Source: Streptomyces sp. RKND-216
GTDB taxonomy: Bacteria > Actinomycetota > Actinomycetes > Streptomycetales > Streptomycetaceae
Assembly (NCBI RefSeq): GCF_004795255.1
Contig: NZ_SSBQ01000002.1
Coordinates: forward strand, 291,001-355,000
DNA: 64,000 nucleotides
Direction of reading: 5' to 3'
Shown: positions 1 to 8,279 of the stretch, in pieces
Position numbering within the stretch: the stretch's first letter is position 1
How the letters are laid out: each line of letters opens with the position of its first letter
Program-made: the position numbers and the translations under genes
The notes under the pieces: model-generated
The model's input: the letters and a program-made list of their open reading frames with translations, nothing else
Told to the model about the DNA's origin: nothing
Databases searched by the model: none

Positions 1-1052
1 CCGCGGCGGCCGCAGATGCCGAGGGTCACCTCGGTGAGGCCGTAGCCGGGGAACCATGCCTCGGGGCGGAAGCCGTGCGGGCCGAAGGTCTCGGTGAACG
101 CGTCGACGGTGCGTCGCTGGACGCGTTCGGCTGCGTTGAATGCCGAGTGCCAGCGGTCGAGGTCGAGCTGCTCGCGCTGCTCTCGGGTGACGCGCTCGAC
201 GCATCGGTCGTAGGCGAAGTTCGGTCCGCAGCTGAAGACGGGTGCGGTGGCGTCGGAGATCGCCTTGAGCCACCGGAAGGGTTCGGCGACGAAGTCCTCA
301 GGCGCGAGCAGGGTGCAGCGGCCGCCGATGAACTGCGACATGGTCACCGTGCCCGCGATGCCCAGCGCGTGATAGACGGGCATCCAGGTGACGACCTCGG
401 CGCCCTCGGGAAGTTCGGCCAGGTCACGGAAGACGCGGAGCTGTTCCAGCAGGTTGGCGTAGGACACCATGACGCCCTTGGGGTTCCCGGTCGACCCGGA
501 GGTGTACTGCATCAGCGCCAGATCGTCGTCGCGGGTGGCGGGCGGCGTCCACAGCGCCGCGTCGGCGTGCGGCCCGTCCACGGCCAGCCAGGGGACGTCC
601 GGTGCGCCGCCCGCCTGCCAGGCGGCGCGCAGTTCGTCCGTCCGTGAGCCGTGGCAGAGCACGGCCGCCACGTCGGCGTCGAGTCCGACCTGCACGAACC
701 GTTCACCCTGCACCGTGTCCGGCGCGCCCTTGGGCGGGGCGCAGGCGACGACGCAGGAGCCCGCGTAGTAGCAACCGAACTGGCCGGCGACGAAGTCCTC
801 GCCGGGTGGAAGCAGCACGAGGACGCGCTGCCCGCCCGCCCCGTGGTGTTGAAGGGCGGCCGCCGTGGCGCGTGCCCGGGTGTCGAGCCGCACCCGGGTC
901 AGGTCCACGGGCGGCAGCTCGTGCCCGTCCCCCTCGTCGAAAGCGGTGAAACGGAACGCCGCCGCGTCCGGTTCCGCCTCGACGCGCTCACGGAGGATGT
1001 TGAGCAAGCCGTTGGTGCGGAGCCCCGTGTCGTTCGGGAGGCCGACAGTCAT
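1..1052 (-). CDS. Fatty-acyl-AMP ligase (FAAL), C-terminal part beyond left edge
   Basis: Adenylate-forming enzyme that would activate a fatty acid as acyl-AMP and load it on an acyl carrier protein. Reading leftward from ATG at 1052 (upstream TTGGGGATC as possible ribosome site) the frame is open to base 1, about 350 residues. The adenylation P-loop reads YTSGSTGNPKGV near residue 190, followed by MPVYHALGIAG, the FAAL-like GPNFAYDRC and PGYGLTEVTLG. These match the FAAL branch better than acyl-CoA synthetases. It is divergent from the SDR gene at 1344. FAALs commonly start lipopeptides or polyketide-peptide hybrids, so a biosynthetic locus probably continues to the left. The FAAL-versus-CoA-ligase distinction is inferred from motifs only. 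Confidence 0.85.
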   Translation of the reverse strand, partial: MTVGLPNDTGLRTNGLLNILRERVEAEPDAAAFRFTAFDEGDGHELPPVDLTRVRLDTRARATAAALQHHGAGGQRVLVLLPPGEDFVAGQFGCYYAGSCVVACAPPKGAPDTVQGERFVQVGLDADVAAVLCHGSRTDELRAAWQAGGAPDVPWLAVDGPHADAALWTPPATRDDDLALMQYTSGSTGNPKGVMVSYANLLEQLRVFRDLAELPEGAEVVTWMPVYHALGIAGTVTMSQFIGGRCTLLAPEDFVAEPFRWLKAISDATAPVFSCGPNFAYDRCVERVTREQREQLDLDRWHSAFNAAERVQRRTVDAFTETFGPHGFRPEAWFPGYGLTEVTLGICGRR

Positions 1053-1343
1053 GACGCTGATCCCCAATCTCGACGGTCTCGGACGGTCGCGACGTGAGGC
1101 GGCCGTACGCGTCCGAGAGAAGGATGGGCGGGCATGGGACGCCCTCCCAGACCCGAGTGAGGTGACCGAACGGGCACCCGGGAAGGTCGCCCGACTGCCG
1201 CGCAGTTCGAGGCTGCCTGCTGCTCGCCTGCCGGCCGAAGGTGGGCGGGTGCCCGTCTCGCCCCCGTCGGGTGCGGCCGCCCGTCCCGGCGGCGGGACGC
1301 GGCGTCCCCAGCGGGGCCGCAGAGCGGGACCGGAGGGTGAACG

Positions 1344-2345
1344 ATGCGCGTACTGGTCGCGGGAGGAGCCGGATTCGCCGGCTGGCACTACGTCCGCGGG
1401 CTGCTCTCGTGGCCGGGTGCGGAGGCAGGGCCGAGCGGTGGTTCCGGGGCGGGTGAGCGTGGCCCGCGGGTGACGGTGCTGGACACCGCGGCCTCCCACT
1501 CGGGCAAAGTGCGCGCCGAGTCGCTGGCGCGCGACCCGGCCTGCTCGTTCGTCCGCGGCGACGCGCGCGACGCTCGCCTGCTGGCCTCCGTCGTGCCGGG
1601 CCACGATCTGGTCGTGGACTTCACCGCCGGCACGACGGACGGGCACCCCGGGACCCCGGAGCCGACGTCCGTCGACGCCCGCCTGAGCGCGGTCCGCGCC
1701 CTGCTCGACGCCGCTGTGAGGGCCCGGGTGCCACGCTTCGTGCGGGTGTCGCATTCCGGGGTGTACGGCGAGGCCGGCACAGCTCCGTGGCCGGAGAACG
1801 CCCCGCTGCGGCCGGGCACGCCGCACGCCGCCGCCACCGCGGCCGGTGACTTACTGGCTCTCGACCGCCACCGCACGCACGGCCTGCCCGTACTGGTCGC
1901 GCGGGGCCCGGATGCCTACGGCGGCGGGCAGTCGCCCGACGCGTACGTGCCCCGTGTCCTGGGCCACCTGCTCAGCGGCTCGCGGGTGCCCGCTGAGGAG
2001 GGGCAGGACGACGCCCGCGAGTGGCTGCACGTCACCGACCTCTGCGCCGGTGTCCGGACCGCGGCGGAACACGGCCGAGCAGGCCGGGTCCACCACGTCG
2101 GCGGCGGCACGGTACTGACCGGTCGACAGCTCACCGCCCGTCTTCTGGACGTCTGCGGCGCCGGCTGGGACATGGTCGGCCACCGCCCCTCCACCGGGAC
2201 GGGGAGGCGACACCCCGCGTTGGACGACGGACGGCTGCGAGCCCTGGGTCACCGTCCCCGTGTGCCGCTCGACGAGGGCCTGCAGGGCACCGCCCGCTGG
2301 TACGCCGACCACCCGCGCTGGCGGAGGACGGCCCGTGCCGCCTGA
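1344..2345 (+). CDS. NAD-dependent epimerase/dehydratase-like protein with TTA codon
   Basis: Extended SDR, 333 residues, ATG preceded by GGAGGGTGAACG. The N-terminal Rossmann loop is GGAGFAGWH. Where active members carry a YxxxK dyad (like PYSASKAAG), this protein reads TPHAAATAAGD, so the catalytic Tyr and Lys appear to be replaced by His and Thr. It may bind NAD(P) without classic epimerase chemistry. An in-frame TTA leucine codon lies at 1851-1853, which in Streptomyces ties translation to the bldA tRNA and is frequent in antibiotic-cluster genes. It is followed 68 bases later by a methyltransferase on the same strand, probably one operon. Substrate unknown. Confidence 0.8.
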   Translation: MRVLVAGGAGFAGWHYVRGLLSWPGAEAGPSGGSGAGERGPRVTVLDTAASHSGKVRAESLARDPACSFVRGDARDARLLASVVPGHDLVVDFTAGTTDGHPGTPEPTSVDARLSAVRALLDAAVRARVPRFVRVSHSGVYGEAGTAPWPENAPLRPGTPHAAATAAGDLLALDRHRTHGLPVLVARGPDAYGGGQSPDAYVPRVLGHLLSGSRVPAEEGQDDAREWLHVTDLCAGVRTAAEHGRAGRVHHVGGGTVLTGRQLTARLLDVCGAGWDMVGHRPSTGTGRRHPALDDGRLRALGHRPRVPLDEGLQGTARWYADHPRWRRTARAA

Positions 2346-2413
2346 GCCGACCACCGACCCGTTGAGCCGGCCGTACCGGCGGATCAATCCGAACCCCAGA
2401 GAAGGAGAACGTC

Positions 2414-3037
2414 GTGAGTGTCAAACGATGGATGTATCAGGTGCTGTACCGGATCGGCGCGCCCTGGGAGGGCGGCGTACGCGAGAACCTCGTGCAACTG
2501 CTCGAGGTGGAGAAGCGCCTTTCACCCGACGAACAGAAGACCGTGCTGGACATGGGCTGCGGCAGCGGCACCTGCTCGGTCTACCTGGCCGAGCACGGGT
2601 TCGAGGTGACGGGCGTGGACTTCACGCCGATAGCGCTGCGCAAGGCGCGGCAGGCCGCGACAGCGGCCGGCGTGACGGACCGGTGCCGTTTCGTGCGCGG
2701 CGACCTGAGGTCGTCCCGCATCCCCGGCGTCGAGGGCACCTACGACCTGATCGTCGACTTCGGCACACTCGACGACCTCACCGGGCAGGACCGCCTGGAC
2801 ATGGCGGCGAACATCCGGCGCCATTCGCACCCGGGGACGCTGGTGGTGCTGTGGTGTTTCTACAGCAAGGGCGACCAGGACCTGCCCGTGTTCCGCTATT
2901 CCGGGGTCTCCAGGGCACTCAGCGGTCTGCGCCCGGGCGAGGAACAGGAACTGTTCGGCGAGGACTTCACGATCGAGCGGCTCGCCGAACCACCGGTGGA
3001 CTCCAAGATGGCGTGCTTCCTGATGACCCGCAGGTGA
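2414..3037 (+). CDS. Class I SAM-dependent methyltransferase
   Basis: 207 residues from GTG 2414, with GAAGGAGAAC just upstream. Motif I is VLDMGCGSGTCSVYL (about residues 44-58), followed by the acidic strand end VTGVDF. The later strand IVDFGTLDDL is in the position of motif II/IV. Length fits small thiopurine- or UbiE-like methyltransferases. It lies downstream of the TTA-containing SDR and converges on tryptophan 2,3-dioxygenase with only 20 bases between stops. I infer a tailoring role in the left-edge metabolite locus. The acceptor cannot be read from sequence. Confidence 0.85.
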   Translation: MSVKRWMYQVLYRIGAPWEGGVRENLVQLLEVEKRLSPDEQKTVLDMGCGSGTCSVYLAEHGFEVTGVDFTPIALRKARQAATAAGVTDRCRFVRGDLRSSRIPGVEGTYDLIVDFGTLDDLTGQDRLDMAANIRRHSHPGTLVVLWCFYSKGDQDLPVFRYSGVSRALSGLRPGEEQELFGEDFTIERLAEPPVDSKMACFLMTRR

Positions 3038-3057
3038 CTCTCTCGTCTGCCGTGGGA

Positions 3058-3861
3058 TCACAGCCGGGTACGCAGTTCCCACAGCTCGGGGAAGAACCGC
3101 TTCTCCAGGGTCGAGCGCAGATACTGCGCACCGCTGGACCCTCCTGTCCCGGCCTTCGCGCCGATGACGCGTTCCACCATCAGTACGTGCCGGGCTCGCC
3201 ACGTGCTGAAGAGTTCGTCGTGGTCCAGCAGCGCCTCGGCCACGGCGAGCACGTCGGAGGCCGGTGTCTCGGCCCGCAACAGCTCCGTGAGGTCGGGCTC
3301 CCCGCGCTTCTCGCACAGCGTCAGGAATGCCTCGTACAAGGTCGGTTCGGCCATGCGGCGACGGAGCCGGGTGCGCTCGGCGGCGTCGAGGTCGCCTCGC
3401 TCCACGTACCGGCTGTCCTTGAGCCCGGAAAGGAACTCGATCTCCCTGAACTGCACCGACTGGATACCACTCGCCTGGTACAGCGACGGCCGAAGCAACG
3501 CGAAGCTACCCGGGCTGATCGTCCGGAGCACGTCGACCTGCCCCGCGAGCACCCGCTCGATGACGCCGACTCGCCGCAGCGAGTACAGCGCATCTGGAGC
3601 GTCGTCGGCGAACAGCGCGTCGCGGGTGCGCTCCAGCTCGTCCAGCACGATCTTGAACCACAGTTCGTACACCATGTGCGCGACGTAGAAGAGTTCCTCG
3701 TCGTGCAGGTCGGTGTACCTCGGCGGAAGCCCGAGGAGGTCGTCCAGGCGCAGCAGGTCTCCGTAGGACGGGCTGCTCCCGTCCTCAGCCGGGGTCCGGC
3801 CCGCCACCGGGCACCTGCTGGGCGAGTCCACGGTCTCCGGGCCGGCGTTCGAGCCGTTCAT
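3058..3861 (-). CDS. Tryptophan 2,3-dioxygenase
   Basis: Heme dioxygenase converting L-tryptophan to N-formylkynurenine. 267 residues, as usual for the family. YGDLLRLDDLL begins near residue 33. HDEELFYVAHMVYELWFK (53-70) holds the distal His62, in the context HM rather than the common HQ. SGIQSVQFREIE has the carboxylate-binding Arg139. RARHVLMVERVIG gives the likely axial heme His225, and GTGGSSG (238-244) is intact. Kynurenine formamidase and kynureninase are not adjacent. Next to a FAAL and a methyltransferase it more likely supplies kynurenine or an anthranilate-type unit to a metabolite than feeds general catabolism. That pathway role is inference. Confidence 0.93.
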   Translation of the reverse strand: MNGSNAGPETVDSPSRCPVAGRTPAEDGSSPSYGDLLRLDDLLGLPPRYTDLHDEELFYVAHMVYELWFKIVLDELERTRDALFADDAPDALYSLRRVGVIERVLAGQVDVLRTISPGSFALLRPSLYQASGIQSVQFREIEFLSGLKDSRYVERGDLDAAERTRLRRRMAEPTLYEAFLTLCEKRGEPDLTELLRAETPASDVLAVAEALLDHDELFSTWRARHVLMVERVIGAKAGTGGSSGAQYLRSTLEKRFFPELWELRTRL

Positions 3862-4159
3862 CGACGCTCCTTCGCTGGTCTCTCCGAGTTCGGCGAACGG
3901 CTCTCAGCATCGGAGCGCTACCGGCCCGGGGACAACCGCCTCCCGCCCGGTCGGGCGACCTGCCCGGATGACCACCCCGTCCCGCTCCGGCACCCGGGCA
4001 GCGGGGCGCCCCGCACGGCGGGGCCTTCCCAGGTCCGTCGAACGCGAGGGCCGGCGCACGTGCGTTCCTGCGCCCGCAGTTCTCGTCCGACGCCCGCCCG
4101 GCTCTGCCGGGGAACACCGGCGAGCGCAGATTGTCCGGAGCACGAGGGAGAGGATCGTC

Positions 4160-5110
4160 ATGCATGGTTACGACAAGCCTTCACGGGCCGCGTCCCCGGC
4201 GTCGCTCCTGGGAGCGATACCCCGCCCGCGGTCGGAGCCGCCCCGGAAGCCGACGCGGCCGAGGAGCACCTGCGGCTCTGGTGCACGCGGCCTGCGGGTG
4301 TGCGTGGTGCATCCGCACGAGGTGGTGCGGTGCGGGCTCGAGGCGATGCTCACCGATGTCGCCCTTGACGTCACCGTGCTCACGGACACCTTCCGGGCCG
4401 GACACCGGCTCGTCGCGGAGGGGGTCGATGTGCTCATCTGCCCGTGCGCGGCGACCGAGGAGGTCCTGGACTTGGCGTCGGCCTGCCGTGAACGCCGGAC
4501 TCTGGTGCTCGCGCTGCTGGAGAGCTCGGACGAACAGCAGCTGGCGCTCGCGTCGGAGGTGCCGGCCGACGGTTTCCTCCTCGCCGACGAACTGAGCGTC
4601 CCTGCCCTCGGTGACGCGCTGCGTCGCCTCGAAGGTGGTGAGATGCCGCTGCCGGTGACGCTGTCCCGGTGGCTGCTGGGCCGCATGCGAGAGGGTTCGG
4701 TCGCGTCACCCCGCGCGGAGCGCCCGTATTTCCTCACGCCGCGCGAGCGGGAGGCCCTGAACCTTCTCGCCGAGGGGCTCAGCAACAAGCAGATAGCCCG
4801 AGCACTGCGCATCTCGCCGCACGGGGCGAAGCGGCACGTCGCCAACGTCATCGCCAAGCTCAACTGCCCCAATCGGACACTGGCGGTGGCCCTCGCGCTC
4901 CGCGACGGACTGGTCGACGGGCCGGGCTCCAACCGCCGCGGTCCGGAGTCCACCCTCGAGCAGGGGACACGACCTGCGGCTACCTGCTCGGCTCCCTCGC
5001 GTGAAGCGGCTGTCGATCACGGCTCCGGAGCGGCGATCGTGCCGGCCGCGACGCGCGGGTCCCACCCGCGCCCACCACGTTCGGGAAAGCCCTCAGCGAC
5101 GGAGCCCTAG
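4160..5110 (+). CDS. NarL/LuxR-type regulator with degenerate receiver-like domain
   Basis: 316 residues from ATG 4160, chosen because GAGGGAGAGG sits just upstream. Longer in-frame starts back to 3968 give only Arg/Pro-rich sequence. The middle (about residues 50-165) has receiver-like strands such as RVCVVHPHEVVRCGLEAML, but no clear phospho-acceptor Asp pocket, so it may not be phosphorylated. The C-terminal LuxR helix-turn-helix is complete: LTPREREALNLLAEG, LSNKQIARALRISPHGAKRHV, ANVIAKLNC. A Ser/Pro/Arg-rich tail of about 60 residues follows. It is divergent from tryptophan dioxygenase. Likely a cluster-situated activator with no partner kinase nearby. Confidence 0.85.
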   Translation: MHGYDKPSRAASPASLLGAIPRPRSEPPRKPTRPRSTCGSGARGLRVCVVHPHEVVRCGLEAMLTDVALDVTVLTDTFRAGHRLVAEGVDVLICPCAATEEVLDLASACRERRTLVLALLESSDEQQLALASEVPADGFLLADELSVPALGDALRRLEGGEMPLPVTLSRWLLGRMREGSVASPRAERPYFLTPREREALNLLAEGLSNKQIARALRISPHGAKRHVANVIAKLNCPNRTLAVALALRDGLVDGPGSNRRGPESTLEQGTRPAATCSAPSREAAVDHGSGAAIVPAATRGSHPRPPRSGKPSATEP

Positions 5111-5384
5111 CACGCAGAGGGTCGTGAGGGCCCACGTCCGTCCTCGGCGGACTCGAGGGCGGTCAGCAGCGCTGCGTCGACCCGCAGTGCGGACTCCTTC
5201 CCGGCCGCGGCGTGCGGCGAAGGCTCCGCAAGCGTGCCGCGGGACGTGGGCAGGAGCGGATCGCGGCGGCGCCCGGACGCGGCGGGTCGGCCGGTGGGCG
5301 TCACCGAACCGTAAGGGCAGGGCTTCGTCCACGCCCGGGGGATCGATCTAGTCTGGTGTGCATTCCCTCTCCCCAGGAGTCGCC

Positions 5385-5975
5385 ATGCGCGCCCGCACAG
5401 CCCTTCCGGCCTCCGTCGCCGCCGTCCTGCTCGCCCTGACCGGGTGCGGCTCGAGCGGCTCCGGCACCGCCGACGATGCGGGCACGGTCTCCCCGTCGGC
5501 GTCGTCCTCCCCCGCCGGGCAGCCCGCGGACCCCGAGGGGAGCGGCACGGAAACCGGCGGTTCCGAGGTGCCCGAGGTGCTCGACTTCACCGCGACCACC
5601 GTGGACGGCAGGCCCTTCGACGCCACGACGCTCGCCGGCAAGCCGACCGTGCTGTGGTTCTGGGCTCCGTGGTGCCCCAAGTGCAAGGCCCAGGCGGCCG
5701 AGACGGCCGAGGTCGCCGCCGACCACCGGGACGAGGTCAACGTCGTGGGAGTCGCCGGTCTCGACTCCAACACGGCGATGAAGGGCTTCGTCACCGACAC
5801 AGGCACCGGATCGTTCCCGCACCTGTCCGACGAGAAGGGCGAGGTGTGGAAGCGGTTCGGCGTCACCGAGCAGAGCCGTTACGTCCTGCTCGACGAGACC
5901 GGCGAGACCGTCTACGAAGGTGTCCTGCCGGGTGGCGAGGGACTGGCCGGCAAGGTCGCCGGGCTCACCGGCTGA
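5385..5975 (+). CDS. TlpA/ResA-like thioredoxin-fold lipoprotein
   Basis: 196 residues from ATG 5385, with AGGAGT five bases upstream; an in-frame ATG at 5358 lacks a ribosome site. A lipoprotein signal ends at LTGC, so the mature protein is probably anchored outside the membrane. After a Ser/Gly/Pro linker comes a thioredoxin fold with WFWAPWCPKCKAQ, giving the redox CxxC (CPKC). It is 12 bases upstream of a CcdA-like gene, the classic reductant-relay pair: CcdA moves electrons from cytoplasmic thioredoxin to this extracytoplasmic thiol protein, which reduces disulfides in cytochrome c or other exported proteins. No cytochrome genes are adjacent, so the client is unknown. Confidence 0.9.
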   Translation: MRARTALPASVAAVLLALTGCGSSGSGTADDAGTVSPSASSSPAGQPADPEGSGTETGGSEVPEVLDFTATTVDGRPFDATTLAGKPTVLWFWAPWCPKCKAQAAETAEVAADHRDEVNVVGVAGLDSNTAMKGFVTDTGTGSFPHLSDEKGEVWKRFGVTEQSRYVLLDETGETVYEGVLPGGEGLAGKVAGLTG

Positions 5976-5987
5976 GCGGCACCTGCC

Positions 5988-6875
5988 ATGGCCGACCTTC
6001 CCCTCGCGCTCGCGCTCGGCGCCGGCATGCTTGCCGCCGTCAACCCGTGCGGCTTCGCTCTGCTCCCCGCCTACCTCTCCCTGCTCGTCCTCGGTGACGA
6101 CTCGCCCGGCCGATCCGTCGCCGTCGGCCGGGCCCTGACCGCCACCGCCGCGATGACCGTCGGATTCGCCGCACTCTTCGGCGTGTTCGGTCTGGCCGTC
6201 CAGCCCGTCGCCGGGCAGGTCCAACAGCACCTGCCCTGGTTCACCCTCGTCTTCGGTGCGCTGCTGGCCGCCGCCGGAGTCCGGGTGCTCGCCGGCCGGC
6301 GGCTGCCCGGCATGACTCCGCAGCTGAAGCGCGCACCGAAGGTGACGCGCTCCCTTCCCTCGATGGCGCTGTTCGGTGCGGCGTACGCCACCGCCTCCCT
6401 CGGCTGCACCATCGCCCCGTTCCTCGCGATCGTCGTCTCGGCCTTCCGCAGCGGCTCGGCCGCCGGCGGCATGGTGCTGTTCGTCGCCTACGCCGCGGGC
6501 ATGGGCCTGGTGGTCGGCGCCGCGTCGCTGGCCGTCGCTCTCACCCGCAGCACGGCTGTCCCTCGCCTGCGGCGCCTCGGCGCGATCGCCCCGCGCCTCG
6601 GAGGAGCGCTGCTCCTCCTCGTCGGCGCCTACGTCGCCCACTACGGCTGGTACGAGCTCCGTGTTCAGGACGACCCCGCCACCGCGGATCCCGTGATCGA
6701 CACGGCCGGCGCCGTCCAGCGCGCCCTCGCGGACGCCCTGGACGCTGCCGGGCCCGCCGTGATCGCCGCCCTCGTCGCGCTCCTGCTTCTCGTAACGCTG
6801 CTGATCCGCCGCCGTGGGCGCACGGGCCGGCGCGTCCGCGCGGACGAGCCCGGGGCGCCCGAGCGCCCGGTCTGA
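5988..6875 (+). CDS. CcdA/DsbD-type thiol-disulfide membrane transporter
   Basis: Integral membrane protein, 295 residues, six or more hydrophobic segments. The two family cysteines are visible in NPCGFALLPAYL (about residue 22) and LGCTIAPFLAIV (about residue 138), the pair that carries reducing equivalents across the membrane. The Arg-rich C-terminus RRRGRTGRRVR is probably cytoplasmic. It starts 12 bases after the TlpA-like lipoprotein and is almost certainly co-transcribed with it. The family is usually about 230-300 residues, so this is full length. Confidence 0.9.
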   Translation: MADLPLALALGAGMLAAVNPCGFALLPAYLSLLVLGDDSPGRSVAVGRALTATAAMTVGFAALFGVFGLAVQPVAGQVQQHLPWFTLVFGALLAAAGVRVLAGRRLPGMTPQLKRAPKVTRSLPSMALFGAAYATASLGCTIAPFLAIVVSAFRSGSAAGGMVLFVAYAAGMGLVVGAASLAVALTRSTAVPRLRRLGAIAPRLGGALLLLVGAYVAHYGWYELRVQDDPATADPVIDTAGAVQRALADALDAAGPAVIAALVALLLLVTLLIRRRGRTGRRVRADEPGAPERPV

Positions 6876-6983
6876 GCCGGAGCGGGCCGGCCGTCGACGT
6901 CACCCCGGAGCAACGGGGTGGACTGCCGGAACACCCTCGAACTGCGGACCAAATCTGTCCGCGAGGGGTGGCACGGTGGCCGC

Positions 6984-7241
6984 ATGGACACGAACCTACT
7001 CGACTGGAACCTTGCGCTGCGTGAGCAGTGGGAGGGGCACTGGACGCAGCACGTGCGCCCCAGGCTGCAGGGACTCACCGACGAGGAGTACTTCTGGTCG
7101 CCGGTGCCCGACGCCTGGAACGTGCGGCCGCGCGGCACCTCCATGGCACCCGTGCAGGCAGGCGGCCGGGACTTCACCATCGACTTCGCCTTTCCCGAGC
7201 CGGATCCGGCGCCGTTCACGACGAACGGAGCCGACCGATGA
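6984..7241 (+). pseudogene. Truncated DinB-family protein (N-terminal third only)
   Basis: Starts at ATG 6984 and encodes only 85 residues (DTNLLDWNLALREQWEGHW, DEEYFWSPVPDAWNVRP). This matches the beginning of the DinB/mycothiol-dependent four-helix family, which normally runs to about 160-180 residues. The frame ends in PAPFTTNGADR where intact homologues continue into a helix of the type TTIAWRLGH with a metal-ligand His. The stop overlaps the next start codon as ATGA, so a deletion seems to have joined the two genes. Metal-ligand helices are lost and activity is unlikely. It is an N-terminal remnant, not a frameshift, since no continuation is visible in other frames. Confidence 0.65.
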
Positions 7242-7699
7242 GCCGCGACATCCAGGTCGCCTTCGACGCCCACGACCCGCGGGCCCTGTCCACCTTCTGG
7301 CGCGACGCGCTGGGCTACGTCCATCCCGGTCCGCCCGGAGTCGAACTGCCCGAGGGGGCCGACCCGCTGGCGGCGTGGGACGACTTCCTCGCGCGGATCG
7401 GCGTGCCGGAGGACCAGCGCAACACCCGGTCCGCGGTCGAGGCCCCGGACGGGCGCGGGCCGCGGCTGTTCTTCCAGCAGGTGCCGGAGGACAAGGTCGC
7501 CAAGAACCGTGTACACCTCGACGTCCGTGCCGCACCGGGTCTGCAGGGCGAGGAGCGCATGGCCGCGCTGGAGGCGGAGTGCGCGCGGCTCGTGGCGCTG
7601 GGGGCGGCGCGGGTGAGGCGGGATGAACCCGCTCCCCCGATGAGCGAAGGCTTCATCGTGATGACCGACCCGGAGGGCAACGAGTTCTGCCTCGACTGA
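7238..7699 (+). CDS. VOC-family (glyoxalase/bleomycin-resistance-like) protein
   Basis: 153 residues from ATG 7238, overlapping the preceding stop by four bases. The N-terminal beta-alpha unit is IQVAFDAHDPRALSTFWRDA and the C-terminal strand MTDPEGNEFCLD has the family's Glu metal-ligand context. It resembles the Glyoxalase_6 subgroup seen in actinobacteria, whose substrates are mostly unknown. Because the upstream DinB gene is truncated at exactly this junction, the gene may have lost its own promoter and now depends on coupling to the remnant. Confidence 0.8.
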   Translation: MSRDIQVAFDAHDPRALSTFWRDALGYVHPGPPGVELPEGADPLAAWDDFLARIGVPEDQRNTRSAVEAPDGRGPRLFFQQVPEDKVAKNRVHLDVRAAPGLQGEERMAALEAECARLVALGAARVRRDEPAPPMSEGFIVMTDPEGNEFCLD

Positions 7700-7862
7700 C
7701 GGTCCCCCCGCCCGCGGGCCAAGGAAGCGGGGGCGCGGGCACGGCTTGCGACCGGCGCCGTGCGTGCGGACTGCGATCCGCCCGGAGGGGCTACGGCTCC
7801 GAAGCACCGGTGAGAGCCCGGACAGACCGGCGTGCCCGGGCCACCAGTGGGGAGCGCAGGCG

Positions 7863-8255
7863 ATGAGCAGACGGTCGGCCGACGGAGGCGGATCCGCAGT
7901 GGTCCGCGGAGGACGGCGGGTCGCTGAGGCCGCGCCCCACTCCGGCGGGCGGCGGCACGCCGCCGAGGAGGTGCGGCAGGGGCTGGCCGGCGCGGCGCGG
8001 ATGCCGATCACCCGGCGCGAGCTCCAGGCGCTGCGGCACGCCGCCGCCGGCGCACCGGTGGCCGAGACGGCGGCCGCGCTGCACCTGGCGCCCGGGACGA
8101 TCCGCAACTACCTGAACCCCGGCATCCGCAGGCTCGGGGCGCGGAACAAGACCGACGCGGTACGGGCGGCACGGGAGACGGGCTGGCTGCTCGTCCCGCG
8201 CCCGTCCGGGCACGGCTCGGAGGGCGCGGGGAGCCGGGGCCACGACGAGCCGTGA
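7863..8255 (+). CDS. HTH-only LuxR/NarL (DesR-like) protein, probable remnant
   Basis: 130 residues from ATG 7863. The last 65 residues are a complete LuxR-type HTH (PITRRELQALRHAAAG, VAETAAALHLAPGTIRNYL, GIRRLGARNKTDAVRAARE) of the DesR-like response-regulator subfamily. The first 60 residues are low-complexity Ser/Gly/Arg sequence and no receiver domain can be found in any frame back to the VOC gene. It could be a free-standing DNA-binding protein or the tail of a response regulator whose receiver was deleted. It converges with the sugar-binding lipoprotein gene (24 bases apart). A start further upstream adds no recognisable domain. Confidence 0.55.
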   Translation: MSRRSADGGGSAVVRGGRRVAEAAPHSGGRRHAAEEVRQGLAGAARMPITRRELQALRHAAAGAPVAETAAALHLAPGTIRNYLNPGIRRLGARNKTDAVRAARETGWLLVPRPSGHGSEGAGSRGHDEP

Positions 8256-8279
8256 GGCCGCACGCAGCCGGCCGGCGGA

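Noticed and set aside
5301..6641. Long minus-strand frame opposite the TlpA/CcdA genes
   Set aside because: Product is Gly/Arg/Glu low-complexity sequence with no motif, while the plus strand has clear CxxC and CcdA signatures.
6901..6920. 7-bp hairpin CACCCCG/CGGGGTG after the CcdA gene as a terminator
   Set aside because: Short stem and no further support; chance occurrence is likely at this base composition.
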